Below the pieces are notes generated by a model, which had not been told where the DNA came from, did not search any database, and saw only the letters and a list, made by a program, of their open reading frames with translations. Below are positions 5,359 through 7,516 of a stretch of 7,516 nucleotides of DNA, one piece after another. How positions within the stretch are numbered: position 1 is the stretch's first letter; each line of letters starts with the position of its first letter. Both the position numbers and the translations under genes were made by a program. Source of the DNA: Pseudomonadota bacterium (lineage in GTDB: Bacteria; Cyanobacteriota; Vampirovibrionia; LMEP-6097); contig RFQS01000112.1 of NCBI GenBank assembly GCA_009924885.1, positions 1 through 7,516 on the forward strand. The letters are read 5' to 3'.

Positions 5359-7176
5359 ATGTGTAGATTGAGTTGTGCTTTAAGGCTATTTATAGTTTTT
5401 ACTAATCTTGTAATTTTTAATTTAGGATGCTTAGCTAATCCATATCAATCAACAGAGACTGATAAAAAGGCGGAGGTCTCCCGCTTAATTAATCAAGGAA
5501 TTAAATACCACAGTAGTAGAAATTATCCATTAGCTATTCAGGCTTTTTCGGATGCCTATAATCTTGATAATAATAATTTAGAAGTCACAAATAATCTTAG
5601 TATCACTCATAATAATTACGGTAAATATCTTGCAGAGCGCACAGATCCTAAAGGGGCTATGACCCAGTTCCGTACAGCACTTTACTATGATATTAATAAT
5701 GATATTGCAAGAAAGAATTTAGAAACCCAGTTACAGGCAAAGAAAGTAAACCCTAAAGATACCACTGTTAGGCTAATAGAAGCTGAGGATGAGCGTGCTC
5801 AGAGTAATTTTTTTGCAGCTTTGGGTGAATTAAATGAAGTTAATAAAATAAAAGAGACTCCTAGAGCCTTTTTAATGATAGGAAAGATTTATCATGTACT
5901 TTCTTTAAGATCTATTGACGATAAAGTTGGTTTTATGGCGAAGTCATTGAAGAATCTTGATAAGGCACAGCTTCTAGAGCCACGTAATCCAGAGCCGATT
6001 ATAGCTAAAGGTGATATTTATGTAGCTAAAGGAAAGATATCAAGAGGCATAGATTATTATAAACAAGCTATAGAACTAGATCCGACTAATGGGCTAGCTC
6101 AACAAGCATTAGTGAATGGCTGGTTAGCTGCTATTAGAGTGGCTCCTAGTATCGCGAATAATTTTGTTGGTTTAGCTACTGCTTATCAATTGCAGGGAAA
6201 TATAGATCAAGCTGAAAAGAATTACAGAAGAGCCTTGCAGTTAGAGCCTACTAACCAATTAGCGGTTGATGGTATTAAAGCAATAGAGAATGATAAAGTT
6301 CAGATGGAATTAGACCTGTTTCTGAATCGTGCAATAGCTTTTCAAAAAGAAGGTAGATATGATGAAAGTATAGATAGCTACATAAAAGCTGTAAGGTTAT
6401 CACCGCGCAATGCTGATATTCACTACAATGTTGGTACTTCTTTTCAGGCTAAAAAGGACTGGTTTCAAGCTGAGAAAGCCTATAGAAGGGCTCTTGAGCT
6501 AGATCCTAATCATAAAGAAGCCAATCTTGCTTTGAAAGCTCTTACTGATGATAGAAAGGAAACGCAAGTATCTGAAGCTTTTGATAAAGCTATCGCTCTG
6601 CAACAACAAGGTCTCTTAGCCGAAGCCATAGGTATTTATTTAAAAGTAGCGGAGGATAAGCCTACTGACGATACGCTTTTTTATAATTTAGGAACTGCGT
6701 ATCAAGGGAATGGTGAATTTGATAAAGCGAAGGAAAGTTTTATCCGAGCTGCTACTCTTAAGCCAGAAGATCAGACTTATAAAGATGCTTTAGCTTTCGT
6801 TGTTAATAAAAAAGCTGATCAGCTTTTGGAAAAAGGAGTTCATGCTCAGACTAATGGTAGATATGAAGATGCTATTGTGTCTTACCTTGAATTGTTGAAA
6901 ATAAATTCAGGGCGTGCCGATATTTGGTATAACCTTGGCATAGCCTACCAGTCTATAGCTAAACCAGACGAAGCCTTAAACGCTTATACTAAAGCTTTTG
7001 AGATCAACCCTCGTGAGCAGTCTGATGCGATATTCTTTGGGGCACTTATCCTTGAAGATAAGAAAAATATCACTAAAGCCATGGAATTATATGAAAAATA
7101 CATAAAAGTCGCTCCCAGTGGGGAATATTTTATGGACGCAAGAGATCGTTTAGAGTACATAAAGTCACAAAATTAA
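5359..7176 (+). CDS. Exported or membrane-anchored tetratricopeptide-repeat protein
   Basis: A 605-residue protein beginning with a hydrophobic segment (about 8-25) after basic residues, consistent with a signal peptide or anchor. NLGC at 21-24 is a poor lipobox; cleavage after CLA (24-26) is equally possible. The rest is TPR solenoid, with recognisable units near 41-74, 83-116, 170-208, 212-245, 266-299, 318-351, 352-385, 404-437, 438-471, 486-518, 520-553 and 555-587. Typical motifs are YNLGTAYQ, AEKAYRRALELDP and GRYDESIDSY. From about 266 on, two TPRs alternate as a larger module of 82-89 residues. There is no catalytic domain; TPR arrays usually scaffold protein complexes, here outside the cytoplasm if the N-terminus is a signal. 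The specific partner is unknown. The ATG at 5359 has only weak AGTGG upstream. The gene is probably cotranscribed with the short gene 15 nt downstream. Confidence 0.86.
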   Translation: MCRLSCALRLFIVFTNLVIFNLGCLANPYQSTETDKKAEVSRLINQGIKYHSSRNYPLAIQAFSDAYNLDNNNLEVTNNLSITHNNYGKYLAERTDPKGAMTQFRTALYYDINNDIARKNLETQLQAKKVNPKDTTVRLIEAEDERAQSNFFAALGELNEVNKIKETPRAFLMIGKIYHVLSLRSIDDKVGFMAKSLKNLDKAQLLEPRNPEPIIAKGDIYVAKGKISRGIDYYKQAIELDPTNGLAQQALVNGWLAAIRVAPSIANNFVGLATAYQLQGNIDQAEKNYRRALQLEPTNQLAVDGIKAIENDKVQMELDLFLNRAIAFQKEGRYDESIDSYIKAVRLSPRNADIHYNVGTSFQAKKDWFQAEKAYRRALELDPNHKEANLALKALTDDRKETQVSEAFDKAIALQQQGLLAEAIGIYLKVAEDKPTDDTLFYNLGTAYQGNGEFDKAKESFIRAATLKPEDQTYKDALAFVVNKKADQLLEKGVHAQTNGRYEDAIVSYLELLKINSGRADIWYNLGIAYQSIAKPDEALNAYTKAFEINPREQSDAIFFGALILEDKKNITKAMELYEKYIKVAPSGEYFMDARDRLEYIKSQN

Positions 7177-7191
7177 GGGAATATATGTAAA

Positions 7192-7425
7192 ATGTTCTAC
7201 TCAGAGCCGATAATTGAAAATTTCATTGCTGGAATCAGCCAAGAGGACTTTTTGAAAATTGAGGCTGTAGATGATGACGAGCAGGCTTATTCAATGATTA
7301 CTAAGTTATATGAACGAGATTTCGGAGCGGCTCCGAGCGGTGTTGGTGAATATTTAATTCGCAATAAATTTCAAATAGGTTCTGTAGAATCCAATAAATC
7401 CTATATCCCAGATAGCTTACTTTAA
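7192..7425 (+). CDS. Hypothetical 77-residue acidic protein
   Basis: Not recognised. The 77 residues are soluble and acidic in the middle (KIEAVDDDEQ, 22-31), with a predicted helical stretch about 17-42 and a Gly/Pro turn (GAAPSG, 45-50). There is no signal peptide, membrane span or cysteine. It begins 15 nt after the TPR stop on the same strand, so it is probably in the same operon. AAGGGA (7175-7180) overlaps the TPR stop and stands 11 nt before ATG 7192, rather far. An intervening ATG-TAA (7185-7190) is better spaced, 4 nt from that site. No hairpin terminator follows. It is likely real because of operon position and an open frame ending cleanly, but there is no functional clue. Confidence 0.6.
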   Translation: MFYSEPIIENFIAGISQEDFLKIEAVDDDEQAYSMITKLYERDFGAAPSGVGEYLIRNKFQIGSVESNKSYIPDSLL

Positions 7426-7492
7426 ATTTTTTGTTGAAAAAGCTATTTTTAGCTGATATTAAGAATTTTAAGCATATTATATTTACGTATTA

Positions 7493-7498
7493 TATAAT
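7493..7498 (+). promoter_or_regulatory. Possible -10 box (TATAAT) for a gene beyond the window
   Basis: TATAAT occurs in the very AT-rich last ~90 bp, after the 77-codon gene. Two copies of TATTATAT (7475-7482 and 7488-7495) lie 13 nt apart here. No good -35 hexamer is seen. In such AT-rich sequence a perfect -10 is weak evidence. Confidence 0.22.
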
Positions 7499-7516
7499 TT
7501 ATTTCGGGTTGTGTTT

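Noticed and set aside
7446..7470. Hairpin AGCTA-TTTT-TAGCT near 7440-7453 as a terminator for the 77-codon gene
   Set aside because: Only 5 bp, AT-rich, and no T run follows; not a convincing terminator.

Overview
The window is AT-rich bacterial chromosome carrying six protein genes that are clear or well supported, plus one short unrecognised gene. It holds no rRNA, tRNA, CRISPR array or recognisable insertion sequence. The organism was flagellated: it has an FlhA-type export gate. Its SecF carries a run (EVDSLFITALLTI, then GFSVxDT) that from memory resembles cyanobacterial SecF. Flagella together with a cyanobacterial-type SecF would fit a non-photosynthetic relative of Cyanobacteria (Melainabacteria/Vampirovibrionia). 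That is an inference from a few motifs and needs a phylogeny.

Layout, left to right. At 135-2267 (minus) is flhA, the flagellar type III export gate. It is divergent from secF (2350-3258, plus), with 82 bp between them. That gap holds a perfect 13-bp inverted repeat, a strong Shine-Dalgarno and an 8-codon leader ORF whose stop overlaps the flhA GTG start. Downstream of secF is a GC-richer 123-nt quasi-palindromic element (3291-3413) containing a 28-codon ORF with its own AAGGAGG. It is followed by a rho-independent terminator reading leftward. That terminator ends the gene for a solitary ribbon-helix-helix DNA-binding protein (3481-3732, minus). Upstream of this gene are a recognisable promoter and a 9-bp inverted repeat that looks like an autoregulatory operator.

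Next, an HD-GYP cyclic-di-GMP phosphodiesterase gene (4495-5157) and coaE (3884-4507) form a tight minus-strand pair overlapping by 13 nt. Divergent from them, 5359-7176 (plus) encodes an exported or membrane-anchored TPR protein built from a two-TPR module repeated every 82-89 residues. It is followed after 15 nt by a 77-codon acidic gene of unknown function. The last ~90 bp are very AT-rich and may hold the promoter of the next gene.

Functionally this is a mixed housekeeping neighbourhood (protein export, flagellar export, CoA synthesis, c-di-GMP turnover), not one pathway. The most interesting signals are intergenic: the leader ORF/hairpin in front of flhA, and the quasi-palindromic element with an embedded micro-ORF after secF.
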